A DNA stretch of 64,000 nucleotides from Nageia nagi (Eukaryota; Pinophyta): NCBI GenBank assembly GCA_050084985.1, contig JBITNC010000001.1:185876001-185940000 (forward strand). Direction: 5' to 3'. The translations under genes and the position numbers were made by a program. The notes beneath the pieces were generated by a model. That model was not told where the DNA came from, searched no databases, and saw only the letters and a list, made by a program, of their open reading frames with translations. This document shows positions 10,116-19,803 of the stretch, one piece after another. The first letter of the stretch is position 1, and each line of letters begins with the position of its first letter.

Positions 10116-10641
10116 ACTTGATGAATTCCACACCAGCGGACACAGTAGTTTTTCTGAAGCCCGCCAGTGCGGGAAAGTGACCGTTGGAAGGAAGGAATTT
10201 GATTTGTATACATATTGTAAATGGTGTGATGTTGCATTTATTTCGAGTGGTTATTGTCAGTAATTTACTACTAGCGTAACGTAAATAGTAGTGGAACCTT
10301 TTTGCGTCGGCAGAATTAAAGTTTCCAAGAGGGTACATGCAATCAAATCCCAAGGTTCTCGAAAAGATCGTAAAACGGCAAATCAGTTATTAATGTGGCT
10401 GTCGTGAGTTGATTTCCCTCGCTCTGAAAGATCGTGCGTTCAAGTGAGCTATTAAAAGACCCAGAGCACTACTCACCAAGACACCTATATGCTAGTATTC
10501 ATAAAAAGTTTGGCTCACAAATTTGCAAAATTAGCGCTTACTGAGCATCGCCAGGAACTGTGAAATAGAGTAAGAGAATCCGAGTTTGAGGCATAAGCAG
10601 TGGCCCAAGAAGGGTGATAAGCAAAGCTCAAGCAAACGGCA
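10116..10641 (+). other. Spacer between gag and the accessory frame; site of missing pol
   Basis: 526 bp without a frame I trust; short frames on both strands (for instance 9946-10263) match nothing. It contains a small hairpin (CCCGC, loop CAGT, GCGGG, 10160-10173). No DTG/DSG protease, YxDD, RNase H or integrase motif is visible, so the pol deletion falls here or at its edges. It may hold the signal that lets the downstream frame be expressed (a splice acceptor or secondary promoter), but I see nothing decisive. Confidence 0.6.
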
Positions 10642-11964
10642 ATGAGCTCAGGATCAGCGGCGAAGACCGTAAGGAAGGTATCTGATTCAATGGAGTTGCT
10701 GTGGGATACGGAGATTACAGCCCCAAATAAAAATCCCAAGGGCACCGCAGAAGGTAAGTGCCCGAACTTCAGCTTCAACCATATAGCACACTCACCCATG
10801 GGTTCGGGTCTTATGCATTTTGTCCTGCATAGATGCTTTCCTGCTCCCGAGTTGGTAGAAATTGTAAAAGGGGCATTCGATCCCGCGACTAGGATAGTCA
10901 AGGATTTGCAGGGGAAGACCATCCTAAAACTGGATTCCGTTGCAATAGCGGAGGCTTTCTGTCCACCCCCTCCTATGACCTCCCTCGTGCAAATCGATTG
11001 GTATAGCACCCCTAACGCCAACCTGAGGGCAAGCATTACTTCTTGGCTAAATAAAAACACAGCCGGGTCCATAAGGTTTAGAGAGTTCCCAAATTCTGAG
11101 CTCCCATTGTCAAATTTTTCCACACATCTGCAATTACTTCTGTCTATGCTAGCCATAGCGGTAGGAGAGGAAACAGATAGATACATCTCACCTTCAAAGT
11201 TGATGATAGCTTATCAAATTTCTCACCCCATTTCCCCCACAATGTATGACTGGGCCATTGCCCTCTCAGATGGAATAGCCGAACAACTGGGGAAGATCGG
11301 GGAGGGGTTTTATTTTGCCTATACATCATACATTGTATGGATGATGATTCATCAGGATGCAGATGTCTTTAAGGAGTTGACCCTGGTTCGAAATAATGAA
11401 GATGGGTCACACAAACCAGTGGACAAATGGACTGAGGAAGTGAGGTCCTCGGTGAACTACTACTCCTTTGTGGAGAACTTTCTGATTCCGGCAATGGGCC
11501 TATTAGCCCCTACAGTCCTGAGGTTGTCAACAGCCTCCAAGCTATACCTCCGCTTGCCCCATGGAGAGGTCGGGGACTGGTTTTTTGCAGAGAATGGAAC
11601 CTTCATTAGGTTGTATGGATTTTCTGGGGCCCCATTTTTGCTGCCAATTCATGTGATGGATTGGATTTTCAGCATAGAATGTGCCAGACAGATGGACTAC
11701 ATTGACTCGAAATACGGAGCTGCCGCAAAGAAGAGAGGAGTCTATGCTCTCCCCCACAGGGTGCATGACCTGGTGCTCCAGAGCAGGGGAGCAAGTGACC
11801 ATTTAAGGGCAAAACTCCTGAAGCTGAAATTGAAAGAATTGAGTCAATATTGTTCGTATGACCCGGATGACAATTTTGGCAAGAAGCTGAGAAGCCAGCC
11901 CAATCCTCCGGCCTTCAGAGCTGAAAATAGGCCAGAGCTGCTTAAATGGCGAAATCCAGAGTAG
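10642..11964 (+). CDS. Accessory protein, N-terminal globular segment (440 aa)
   Basis: Open part of the accessory frame up to TAG 11962. Function unknown. There are no membrane segments and no catalytic motif I recognise. Readable blocks include YDWAIALSDGIAEQLGKIGE, SYIVWMMIHQDADVF, VNYYSFVENFLIPAMGLL and, at residues 312-338, GDWFFAENG, then YGFSGAPFLLPIHV. Element B preserves the last two blocks as YYEFMENIYALVMQIL (B's own stop read through) and DWYILKNC...YGYFGKPFLLPIFV at 31720-31803. Conservation between a young and an old element implies selection on this domain. Confidence 0.75.
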   Translation: MSSGSAAKTVRKVSDSMELLWDTEITAPNKNPKGTAEGKCPNFSFNHIAHSPMGSGLMHFVLHRCFPAPELVEIVKGAFDPATRIVKDLQGKTILKLDSVAIAEAFCPPPPMTSLVQIDWYSTPNANLRASITSWLNKNTAGSIRFREFPNSELPLSNFSTHLQLLLSMLAIAVGEETDRYISPSKLMIAYQISHPISPTMYDWAIALSDGIAEQLGKIGEGFYFAYTSYIVWMMIHQDADVFKELTLVRNNEDGSHKPVDKWTEEVRSSVNYYSFVENFLIPAMGLLAPTVLRLSTASKLYLRLPHGEVGDWFFAENGTFIRLYGFSGAPFLLPIHVMDWIFSIECARQMDYIDSKYGAAAKKRGVYALPHRVHDLVLQSRGASDHLRAKLLKLKLKELSQYCSYDPDDNFGKKLRSQPNPPAFRAENRPELLKWRNPE

Positions 11965-11976
11965 GAGGATAAGGTG

Positions 11977-12612
11977 ATGCCCACCACCGCAACCACTCAG
12001 GACTTCTTACCGCCATGGCTGAGTTTCTACAACAAGAAGGCAAATTTTAACCCGAGAACTGACTCCATCTCGAAAAAGGCCTTGAAGACACTAAGGGATG
12101 AAAGATGGAGCGAAGAGAAGATAGCTGCCTTCACCCAGTACAGGATTGAGTCTGGGAATAGGAACACTCCTCTAGAATCTGATCTAGACGACAAATTTGA
12201 GGAGATGTGGGGATTGGAACATCCCACAGAAGTTCCTACGGGTGAAGATTCTGATGACAGTGAAGAGCAGGGGCATGCTATGTCTCAAGCACCAGCCCGG
12301 GAAAAGCAACATGAGGAGGAAATCAGGGAGATTTCCACGGAGATGGTGACTAAGAGGCCAGAAAGAGTCTACATGGCCAAAAGGAAAACACAGATGGAGA
12401 AGGCATCACTACCACCACCACCTAAAAGGAGAAGGAGGAGCCCGACACCCTCAGGTACGCTTCCTACTCCTTCTTCCCCTCTTTCTCTTTCTTCTGCTCT
12501 ACCGGCTCATACTGTTCCCATTTCCGTTTCCATCACCCTTCCCCCAATTCCAGCAGCTATTCCAGCTGCACACATACCATCTCTCATTTCACCACCGTCC
12601 ACCCAACGGTAG
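11977..12612 (+). CDS. Accessory protein, charged and Pro/Ser-rich middle segment
   Basis: Second open stretch, in the same frame as the 440-aa segment and separated from it by TAG plus four codons. An upstream GTG at 11974 is unlikely to be a start; the first ATG is 11977. The first half is charged (DERWSEEKIAAFTQYRIESG, then an acidic GEDSDDSEEQ), followed by a basic PPPPKRRRRSPTPS run (possible nuclear signal) and Pro/Ser/Ala-rich low complexity to TAG 12610. Probably a flexible linker of the full protein and not a separate gene. Confidence 0.65.
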   Translation: MPTTATTQDFLPPWLSFYNKKANFNPRTDSISKKALKTLRDERWSEEKIAAFTQYRIESGNRNTPLESDLDDKFEEMWGLEHPTEVPTGEDSDDSEEQGHAMSQAPAREKQHEEEIREISTEMVTKRPERVYMAKRKTQMEKASLPPPPKRRRRSPTPSGTLPTPSSPLSLSSALPAHTVPISVSITLPPIPAAIPAAHIPSLISPPSTQR

Positions 12613-12738
12613 AGCCCCCTTCTTCCTACACCCATTCTACAAATTCCTCCCCTCACAAGCATCATTACAATACCTTCATCACCCCCACCCTCTCCACCTC
12701 CATCGTCCGCTCCTCTCTCTATCTCAACACTTCCTGCA

Positions 12739-13041
12739 GTGGATCCTTCCGGAAGCAGTACTCCCGGGGCCATCCAAGCTAGCCCCTTCACACCGGCTCA
12801 ACAGATTGTTGCTGCTGCATCTCAGGAGTTGAGCTCAAAATCTCCCTTTATCATGGTCTCCGGGCAACAGGTATCCGTGGAGGGCATCATGCAACAATAT
12901 CAGCAAATTAAGCAAGGGCAAGAGGCATGGATGCAGAGGCAAATGGAAAAACTCCCACCACCGGAAAATCCGGTGAGGTTCCGGACCTCCATGGATCCAA
13001 AGAATAAGGTGCTTGAAATGGCCATTGCCCAAGACCCATAA
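12739..13041 (+). CDS. Accessory protein, Gln-rich segment
   Basis: Third open stretch, in frame with the preceding segment; the 126 bp between TAG 12610 and the ATG at 12739 are open and Pro/Ser-rich. It reads PSGSSTPGAIQASPFTPAQQ, then a Gln-rich helix (IMQQYQQIKQGQEAWMQRQM), and ends at TAA 13039. No known domain. Confidence 0.6.
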   Translation: MDPSGSSTPGAIQASPFTPAQQIVAAASQELSSKSPFIMVSGQQVSVEGIMQQYQQIKQGQEAWMQRQMEKLPPPENPVRFRTSMDPKNKVLEMAIAQDP

Positions 13042-13065
13042 GAGGGGCAGGGCGAGCTGTCATCA

Positions 13066-14124
13066 ATGAATACACGGGTCAAAATAGATACCCGCAGCAT
13101 CCCACGGAGCGATAAAAATGAGCTCCTGCAAACAGCTGTGGACCTCAATATAACCGAACTCACCAAATTGGAGGTCAGGTACCACAAGCTACAGAAGGCC
13201 CATGAGGCCATGAAGCTGCAATTAGATAACAATAAAATAAGGCTGAAAGCGGTAGAGAATAACATAACAGTTTTGCAGACTAGTTTAGCGGCTACCCCTA
13301 CAGCGGATATGCTCGTCCAAAAGGAGGCTATCATCGCCCAAAAGGAGGCAAAAATAAATGCCAAGGCAGCAGAAATCAGCAACCTGAACGCTAACCTGGC
13401 GGAGCTCCAAGCGAGGCTGGATGCTAAGAAGGTCGACAGATCTTTTCTGTTGAATACCAAAGAAAAATTTTGGGAATTGAAGATGCAAGAAATAAAAGAC
13501 TTGATCTGTCTGAGGGATCACGCGGAGTTGTGCTTATCAGAGCTCAAAAGGCTCGAAGCCGAGGTAACGAGATGTGAGAGTATTCTGAACCCCATTTCAG
13601 AACAGGCTAAGCAAGCAAATAAAAGACTAAACAGCCTCTCGAATGAGAAATTGCGGTCGTATAACATTGGTGACCGAGTGGAGCTCATGTCGACGATTGA
13701 TTACCCAGGGAGGGGTAAATGGGTTTGTCAGGAGATTCGTAATAATGTCCTGCACCGGACGCAAGAGATGGAGACCCTAAAATCAGAAATTCAAGGGTTG
13801 AATGCGTCCGGAATCCCAGACTTATGGAGAAGTGACGGCTCACTCATCACAGAGGCTAATTTTTTGGGTAGTCTGCAGAATAGGATTCAGAATACGGATG
13901 ATGTTGATACACTCCTGGTGTCCTTCGATGAGACAAATTTTGTAAAATTCTTTGATTCTCTGGCCGACGGTAGCTTTAGGATACAGCAGTTGCTGAGGAG
14001 ACATGCAAATGTATCATATGAGGTGCTGAACCATATAGCCTTAGCGCAAGCAAGGCTGAAAGATTTTTGCGGGATCCCGACGGATTGGAATAAAGTCCAG
14101 CAGATCCTGAGTCTGCAGAGCTAA
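13066..14124 (+). CDS. Accessory protein, coiled-coil C-terminal segment (352 aa)
   Basis: Fourth open stretch, again in the same frame. A long heptad-like helix (LEVRYHKLQKAHEAMKLQLD, then AKINAKAAEISNLNANLAEL, then LKRLEAEVTRCESI) is followed by a compact C-terminal part (NRIQNTDDVDTLLVSFDETN, RIQQLLRRH). It ends 94 bp before the 3' LTR. Element B has a comparable coiled coil at 33500-33950 followed by VIDIYDLEDLVFSQDL, and C has DICDLQDLVFSLDL; these align loosely with NTDDVDTLLVSFDE. A coiled coil suggests self-assembly or binding to Gag particles; this is inference. Confidence 0.7.
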   Translation: MNTRVKIDTRSIPRSDKNELLQTAVDLNITELTKLEVRYHKLQKAHEAMKLQLDNNKIRLKAVENNITVLQTSLAATPTADMLVQKEAIIAQKEAKINAKAAEISNLNANLAELQARLDAKKVDRSFLLNTKEKFWELKMQEIKDLICLRDHAELCLSELKRLEAEVTRCESILNPISEQAKQANKRLNSLSNEKLRSYNIGDRVELMSTIDYPGRGKWVCQEIRNNVLHRTQEMETLKSEIQGLNASGIPDLWRSDGSLITEANFLGSLQNRIQNTDDVDTLLVSFDETNFVKFFDSLADGSFRIQQLLRRHANVSYEVLNHIALAQARLKDFCGIPTDWNKVQQILSLQS

Positions 14125-14218
14125 AGTAAGGTACAATTCTTTGATTCATGTAAATAACAGACTGGGTTCTAAATTCCTCTTCCATAAAGGCGAAATTTTC
14201 CCTCAGAAGTCGCCACAA
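14125..14218 (+). other. 3' untranslated end and polypurine-tract position of element A
   Basis: 94 bp before the 3' LTR. The bases before 14219 (CAGAAGTCGCCACAA) are not a good polypurine tract; the nearest purine-rich run is AAAGGCGAAA about 20 bp further back. Confidence 0.5.
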
Positions 14219-15794
14219 TGTAGATCCCTACATTAAAATTCTTGAAGAAGGGCCCGGGGTATTCTAATTATTATCATGAGTTCGCCTTAATGTCCCCGGG
14301 AGCTATTCCGGAATAAATAAAAGGCCAGAGTCCGTGAGTAAACCTTTCCAGAATGAAAAGAAGAGGTCGCGGAGAATAAGATAGACATATTTTGGCGAAG
14401 ACCGAATTCTGGAACAAAATGATGTCAGCAAGGCGGTCAGGTTTCGGTAAGGACCAAGTTCCGGAAAAAAACGAAGTAAGCACAAGTGCCTCCAGGAAAC
14501 AAAGCATTCCGGATATATGAAGATGACATCACGGAAAAGAAGAAGCTCATAATTGCAAAGGAAACCGGAGTCCGGAGGGGATGACGTCTGCAAGGAGTAA
14601 CTTCGTATCCGGAGCCTTTGAGTAAAGCATTCCGGAGAAATAAGAAGGTGACGTCAGCAAGAAGGGATGAGGTTCACAGTTGCAAAGGAAACTGGAGCCC
14701 GGAACAGATGACATCAGCAAAGAGAAATTTAGTATCCAGAACCAGCGAGCGGGAAATTCTGGAGATTCAAAGGTGACGTCACAAGGAGATATAAAGTTTA
14801 CATTCGTAAAGCAAACCAGAGCCCGGAATGGATGACATCATCAAGGAGCAATTTAGTGTCCGGAGCCAGTGAATAAAGAAGTTCGGAGATTCAAGGCTGA
14901 CGTCAGGCGAAGGGGAAAAATTAACATTTGGGATTAAGACCGCGTCCAGAGGAAAATAGGCCGTAATGAAAGATCGAAGAGTCCGAGTTGGAGAATTGAA
15001 CATTTCGGGAGAGAAGGAAGTCTGCAAAATACCTGAGCGCCATCATCAGGGAACCGAATCGTCGGCGATCTGCCCAATTTTGTAACAGTCGGCCAAGTGT
15101 CATATGTAGGTGATATCAGTTCAAGAAGGCCAGAATCTTGCGGCCATTTTGTAAACGTTTCTATTCTGTAATCTTGTAACTGTTATTAATACAGTATAAA
15201 TATATGAAAATAAAGAGAAACTAGGGTCGGAAGCCTAGTATTGCCCTTTTCATTTGTTCTCGAAGACCTGTAGCTTCAGTCCGGTACTATGAAACCATCT
15301 TGACCTTTCTTGTCTAGCACTCGTAATTGTTATTCTTAATTTGGTTACATTGTGGCAGCTTAGCTTGTTTCTTGAGTAATAGTTGCGGGTTGCTAGTATA
15401 ACTGTGTCTGCTACATGGTAGAGTAGAAGCTGGGGAGCTATTCAGAGAGTGAGAACTTGTTCTGTGGCTGCGACACTAGATTCAGGCCAAGGTTTCGCAC
15501 ACTGCGAAAGCCCGCGCTGAACTAGTGATCTACCCCTTTGCTTTCTCTCTCGTTACCCTATCCCTTTACTTCCTCTCTCGTTACCCTATCCTTTTACTTC
15601 CTTTCTTGTTACCCTATCCTTTTGCTTGAATCTCTCGCTCCCTACTCTTTTTATCTCTTTCCTGTTACTTTTTCTTTACCCAATGGATAAGGAACCGACC
15701 TTCTCCGGAGATCAGGCTGCGTCCCACAGTCTGTTCGTGAACTACTTTGGTTAAGATTGTTCCAGGCGCACATATTACACAATCTCAATCAACA
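14219..15794 (+). repeat. 3' LTR of element A
   Basis: 1,576-bp copy of the 5' LTR, TG...CA. It has bZIP-like boxes from 14420 to 14905, TATAAATA at 15195-15202, 28-bp pyrimidine units at 15545-15628 and the tRNA-Arg-like segment at 15679-15743. Differences from the 5' LTR are mostly C/T or G/A at CCGG-type sites (for example CCGG against CCAG or CTGG). Confidence 0.97.
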
Positions 15795-15799
15795 GTAAT
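15795..15799. repeat. Target-site duplication of element A (right)
   Basis: GTAAT, identical to 7123-7127. Confidence 0.95.
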
Positions 15800-15839
15800 T
15801 ATGATATTACACCTAAGCAAGACTAGATATTGGTGTCAA

Positions 15840-16640
15840 CAATTAATATTGTACCTTTTGATAATTTCTATTTTAATAAGTTAAATTTTTCTTGGCATTA
15901 TTGGGACCAATAGAAATATTTATTTTTCTTGGTTAAATCATCAGTAGGAGCAACTAAGGCTACATAAATTTTAATAAACATTCTATATTATCCTATATAT
16001 CTGATATATATTTCTATTTCTTTAATAATATTAGGTGGGAATATATTTAAAAGTATTTTGATCTTCACAAGGTATACCATTAGTCCTTTGAAAATAATAT
16101 ATCCAAGTAGTACTCCATATGGTGTATTGAATAAACACTTTTTTAGGTTAAGTTATATTTAAGGTTATCTACATGTTTCAAACATAATTTCTAGTGCCTA
16201 GATATGGTTTTTCATCATATGATATATAGTATAGCCATCGAGGTATACTTCTAAAAATTCATGAATAAAATATTTAAATTCTTGAATCATAATTTGATAA
16301 AATACTATTGGTGCATTCTTAAACTTGAATGGTATAACATTATACATGAATGGTCTCCATTTAGTTATAAATATTATTTTTGGTCAATCTTCTTTGGCTA
16401 TTTTGACCTAATGAAATCTAAATAACTCATCTATGAATGAGTATAATTCATTTTTGGCTATATTTTATAGTTTTTATTCTATGTATAGTGTGGGGAATGG
16501 GTTGTATTCACATGCTTTAATTTTTTTCTATAAAATCAATACAAATTTGTAATTCATCATTCTTTTTATGTCAAATTAGCATTGTGCTAATCTAGTTAGT
16601 ATTATCAACTAGAGATATAATTCTTTCTTCAATCAATTTA
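15840..16640 (-). pseudogene. Reverse transcriptase remnant of element E
   Basis: Minus-strand gypsy RT with stops. From right to left it reads KKNDELQICIDF (usual KKNGxLRxCVDFRxLN), NAPIVFYQIMIQEFKYFIHE with FLEVYLDGYTI (usual YLDDW), then NTPYGVLLGYIIFKGLMV and the start of the connection to RNase H (KNKYFYWSQ). The trace ends at about 15840, short of the RNase H, where a foreign junction or the element A flank begins. The YLDD motif is YLDG here. Confidence 0.8.
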
Positions 16641-19097
16641 TGTAATGCCTTCTTTACTTAGGCTTTATAGTTTGGATTTTGATTATATGATCTTTTTTTT
16701 CATGGTTTATAGTTGGGCTTTATTCATCTCTACATAGATCCAATTTCTTCATTAATCCTTCTCAACTCCATCATATTTTGTGGGAATAGATCTTGATATT
16801 TGACTAAGATCTTTAAGATTTTATTTACTTTTTCTTTGGTCTATTAGCCTCCTATTATGACCATCTTAGGATTGTAATCCATGCCAATATTACATTTTCT
16901 TATTTTGAGTTCCTCATCATACATAGATTTAGTTTATTTTTCCATGATGACTTCTCTTTCATCCTCATGGACCTCGTATTTTAGGTCTTCTGGTTTTTCC
17001 TTAGTTTCACCTAGGTTACTTTTTTTCTAGGTTTACCAATATTTTTAATTGCTATTAGAGAGTGTAAATTCATTAGCATTGTAGTTGGTGATATTTTCTT
17101 GGAGTAAGTTAGTCTTACAATGGTAGGTTCAAGTAGTACAAAGTTTATAATTTGAAGTAAGCATTTATGAGCTAGTGTGTGGGTATCATAAATAATGAAC
17201 ATGTGGATAAATTCAGCATGTACTTCTTCCCATATATATATTTCTCTTCATAATTATTTATGTATATACCATTATTGTGGAACAGTTCCTATAATCTAGT
17301 GAAATATATGAACTCAAGTATTTGGATTTAAGTTAGTCAAATTTCTCAATATTTTTTCACATTATGTAATGTATGTCATTTGGTTTGTATCACCCAGATA
17401 TTTATTGATTGCATTAGTTAAAGTATGTGGATTTTATAATCATAGCATCATATGGTAGATTATATGATCCCATGATACTAGTGTTATTCTATGTGTATTC
17501 CACTAATAAGCTTTTGTCTCTGTGAGGGTATATTATTATAAGTTTTGATCATGTTCTTCGAAAACTTGATTAGAGATACTCTTTTTATGGTATCATAAAA
17601 TTTTAGGAGTATTTATAGATATATATATTTCAATATTTGAAATAATTTATGATCCTCATCTTATTTGTAGTTTGTGAGTTCCAAAATTCCACATCCACTA
17701 TGGAACATTAGTCAACCATCCTCATTACCATTAATGTAATCTAGAAATCTATAAAATTCTTTTTTGGTATTCATTATATATAAGTCATTAATTCCTATTG
17801 AATCACTTCCATTACTACTATCATTATTTCTACTATGGTTTAGTGTTTTAGCATATTACTCACCCATGCTTTTATTTAGTGGGATATGTACTTTGTATTC
17901 TACATTGGTTATCACTAGTTTTTGAGTTTTACTATTTATGATGTTGTTATTATTTATAAACCATTCATGATCTATAAATGCTATATATTCTAGGTTTTCA
18001 TCATCAACTATATCAATAACATCGAATTTGGTAGTAGATATTATGCCCAAGATCAAAATATGAATATTATGTAATAGTCCTAATGATCAAACGAGAGAGC
18101 CATTGACTAGAAAAATATTATATTTAGATAGATCTAGTGGAATGCTTCCTAATTAGCTCCATATTTTTTTATAGGTAGGGGATTTATGTTAGACCTTTAA
18201 TCTATTATAACATTTTTAGCAAGTTTATCATTGATCATAGCTTTGATTAGGATCAATTTCTTTTTCCATGATTTGTTGATATTATATGCCTTCTTAATGA
18301 CTTGTTTGTTATTCCATTATTTGGATAATTGAGTTAATTTTAGGAAGAGATCTTCTTTTTTGATTATTTCATAGAACTACTTTAGGAGTGCAATCTATTC
18401 ATTGGTTAGTTTTGGGTAGGGAACCTCTATTTGATTTATTTGATATCCTTAATTTTGTAGAGTCTATCTTACTTGTTGAGTTATTTGTACAATATCTTGA
18501 TGTTGATATGAAATAGTATATTTTGGTTCAAGTATTATTTGTTAGATTATAGGCTCAATAACTCCTATTTTCTTACTTATTAATAGATTTGTAATGCATG
18601 TTGATATTATTTTCATATTCTGGTAACTTCTTGATTTGGGATCAATGGTGATTAGGTTAGTGTTCTATATAATCCCATGTTGAGTTTTGAGGTTAAAGTA
18701 GGCATTAATTTTTACAATGATAGTGTCAAAATTTGAGGCAAATGGTACTCTATGGGTAGGTTTTATGTTCAAGTTAATATTGTTATCATTTTTCAACATT
18801 TTTTTTTATATCATTATATAATTTTGGGTAGTCTATAAATCTATGATCATTCATTATCAGATAATATTAGTAACATAAAAAATAATCTTAGATGTGGATA
18901 GTAAAAATTTGTATTAGTATAGTTAACATAGTTGAAACATTATGATCGATACCCTCCTCTACCCCCTTCATAACCACCTTGGTATCTACCACCTCTTCCT
19001 AGATCGCCTCATTCATTATCAAAATATTCATTTGATGAAATATATTATTCATGAAGTTATGGTTGAGCAGATGTTATAAATGGTACATACATGATAC
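16641..19097 (-). pseudogene. Element E, protease/linker to gag C-terminus
   Basis: Poorly preserved minus-strand sequence between the RT and gag remnants of E. Short open pieces exist (17856-18056, 66 aa) but I recognise no domain in the middle. Near 18950-19030 the minus strand encodes a Gly/Arg-rich run (GDLGRGGRYQGGYEGGRGGY), a typical Gag C-terminal RNA-binding tail. The sequence breaks off at the target-site duplication of element D (19098-19102) and continues after D at 39415. Confidence 0.55.
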
Positions 19098-19102
19098 CCA
19101 AG
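19098..19102. repeat. Target-site duplication of element D (left)
   Basis: CCAAG, identical to 39410-39414, flanking a TG...CA pair of LTR ends 20 kb apart. Confidence 0.85.
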
Positions 19103-19803
19103 TGATATGTAATCACCAAATGCTTATAACATAATTGGATCCTCACTTACAAATTCAAATAAAAAGATATTCACCATTATGAGATCCATCAAATTGCATA
19201 TAAATTCAAAATTGCACAATTTAAAAATACAAAATTAACAATCTCAATCACACATAATACGATTAAAATAATGATTTACCCTAGTTCACCCAATGTGGGC
19301 TAATCTAACAAGTAATTGGATCATTATTTTCTCATTATATATGGAAATTATAATATTATATGCATATAGAGATACCATCAAAATATTGGCAATGCCATAT
19401 CCTACAACACTACTACAATCTCCTATAGCAAGAAGAACAACTTTAGAATGACAAAAATTTTGGAATGACTCTTGGTATTCCTTTAAATCTTTACGATCCC
19501 AAAACCCAAACCTCTATAAGATAAGATTTTAAGAACCAAGAGAGTAGTGCATCCTAAAATAGGCCTAAAAACATATCTAAGATGTAATTTAATGATCCTA
19601 AATCATTCAATTGCCTTAAATATCAGTGCCCCTTCAACTACCATTGATAACTCTTTAAAATGAAGCCTATTAACATAGTAAATATAGTATACTTAGGTTT
19701 TTAATGGCATGGTTTTTATCACCAATCACCTTCATATTTCAATCTTTGGTGGAATTAATATTGATCTTGTAGAGAACAATTTGACATGATCCAATTCAGA
19801 TCA
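19103..19803 (-). repeat. 3' LTR of element D
   Basis: About 700 bp, aligned along its length to 38689-39409. Shared blocks include the minus-strand phrase GCCCACATTGGGTGAAC and the stretch near 19102-19200 matching 38690-38790. Confidence 0.85.

Larger units (their letters stand above)
10642..14124 (+). pseudogene. Accessory ORF of element A: 1,160-codon frame with three in-frame stops
   Basis: One reading frame spans 10642 to the TAA at 14122-14124 with no frameshift; only TAG 11962, TAG 12610 and TAA 13039 interrupt it. Each is one C-to-T step from CAG/CAA. In order: an unknown globular domain (codons 1-440); a charged linker with PPPPKRRRR near codon 593, a possible nuclear signal; a Pro/Ser-rich disordered part (about 595-710); a Gln-rich segment; and a long coiled coil (about 820-980) before a C-terminal domain. 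An in-frame stop at 10618 supports the ATG at 10642. It is in sense orientation between the pol deletion and the 3' LTR. Element B carries a decayed homologue after its integrase and C carries part of one. The globular part might belong with plant retrotransposon accessory or plant-mobile-type domains, but I cannot assign a family. Confidence 0.8.
7128..15794 (+). mobile_element. Element A: complete non-autonomous Ty3/gypsy LTR retrotransposon without pol
   Basis: 8,667-bp element with LTRs of 1,575 bp (7128-8702) and 1,576 bp (14219-15794), both TG...CA, flanked by identical GTAAT duplications. The LTRs differ at roughly 25 positions by eye, nearly all transitions, so the insertion is young compared with everything around it. 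The internal region holds an Arg-type primer site, Gag (from 8850), a 526-bp spacer and a long accessory reading frame (10642-14124). No protease, RT, RNase H or integrase motif is present anywhere inside. Gag, primer site and accessory frame are related to those of the old complete element B at 22186-36337, so A looks like a pol-deleted derivative of a B-like, Tat-type lineage that depends on a partner for its enzymes. The lineage name is inference. Its high CpG content marks its borders sharply. Confidence 0.95.

Noticed and set aside
9946-10353. Overlapping 105- and 106-aa frames on both strands in the spacer of element A
   Set aside because: Overlap on opposite strands and no domain; Gag similarity in another frame covers the first part.
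10515-11186. 223-aa open frame on the minus strand
   Set aside because: Fully antisense to the accessory frame, low-complexity composition and no recognised domain; a shadow of the plus-strand coding sequence.
11962-13041. Programmed stop-codon readthrough in the accessory frame
   Set aside because: Bases after the stops (GAG, AGC, GAG) do not match the known plant-virus CARYYA readthrough context, and all three stops fit simple C-to-T decay.
12900-13521. 186-aa and 78-aa minus-strand frames
   Set aside because: Antisense shadows of the Gln-rich and coiled-coil plus-strand segments; composition (Ser/Ala/Phe/Leu) is what reversed Lys/Glu codons give.
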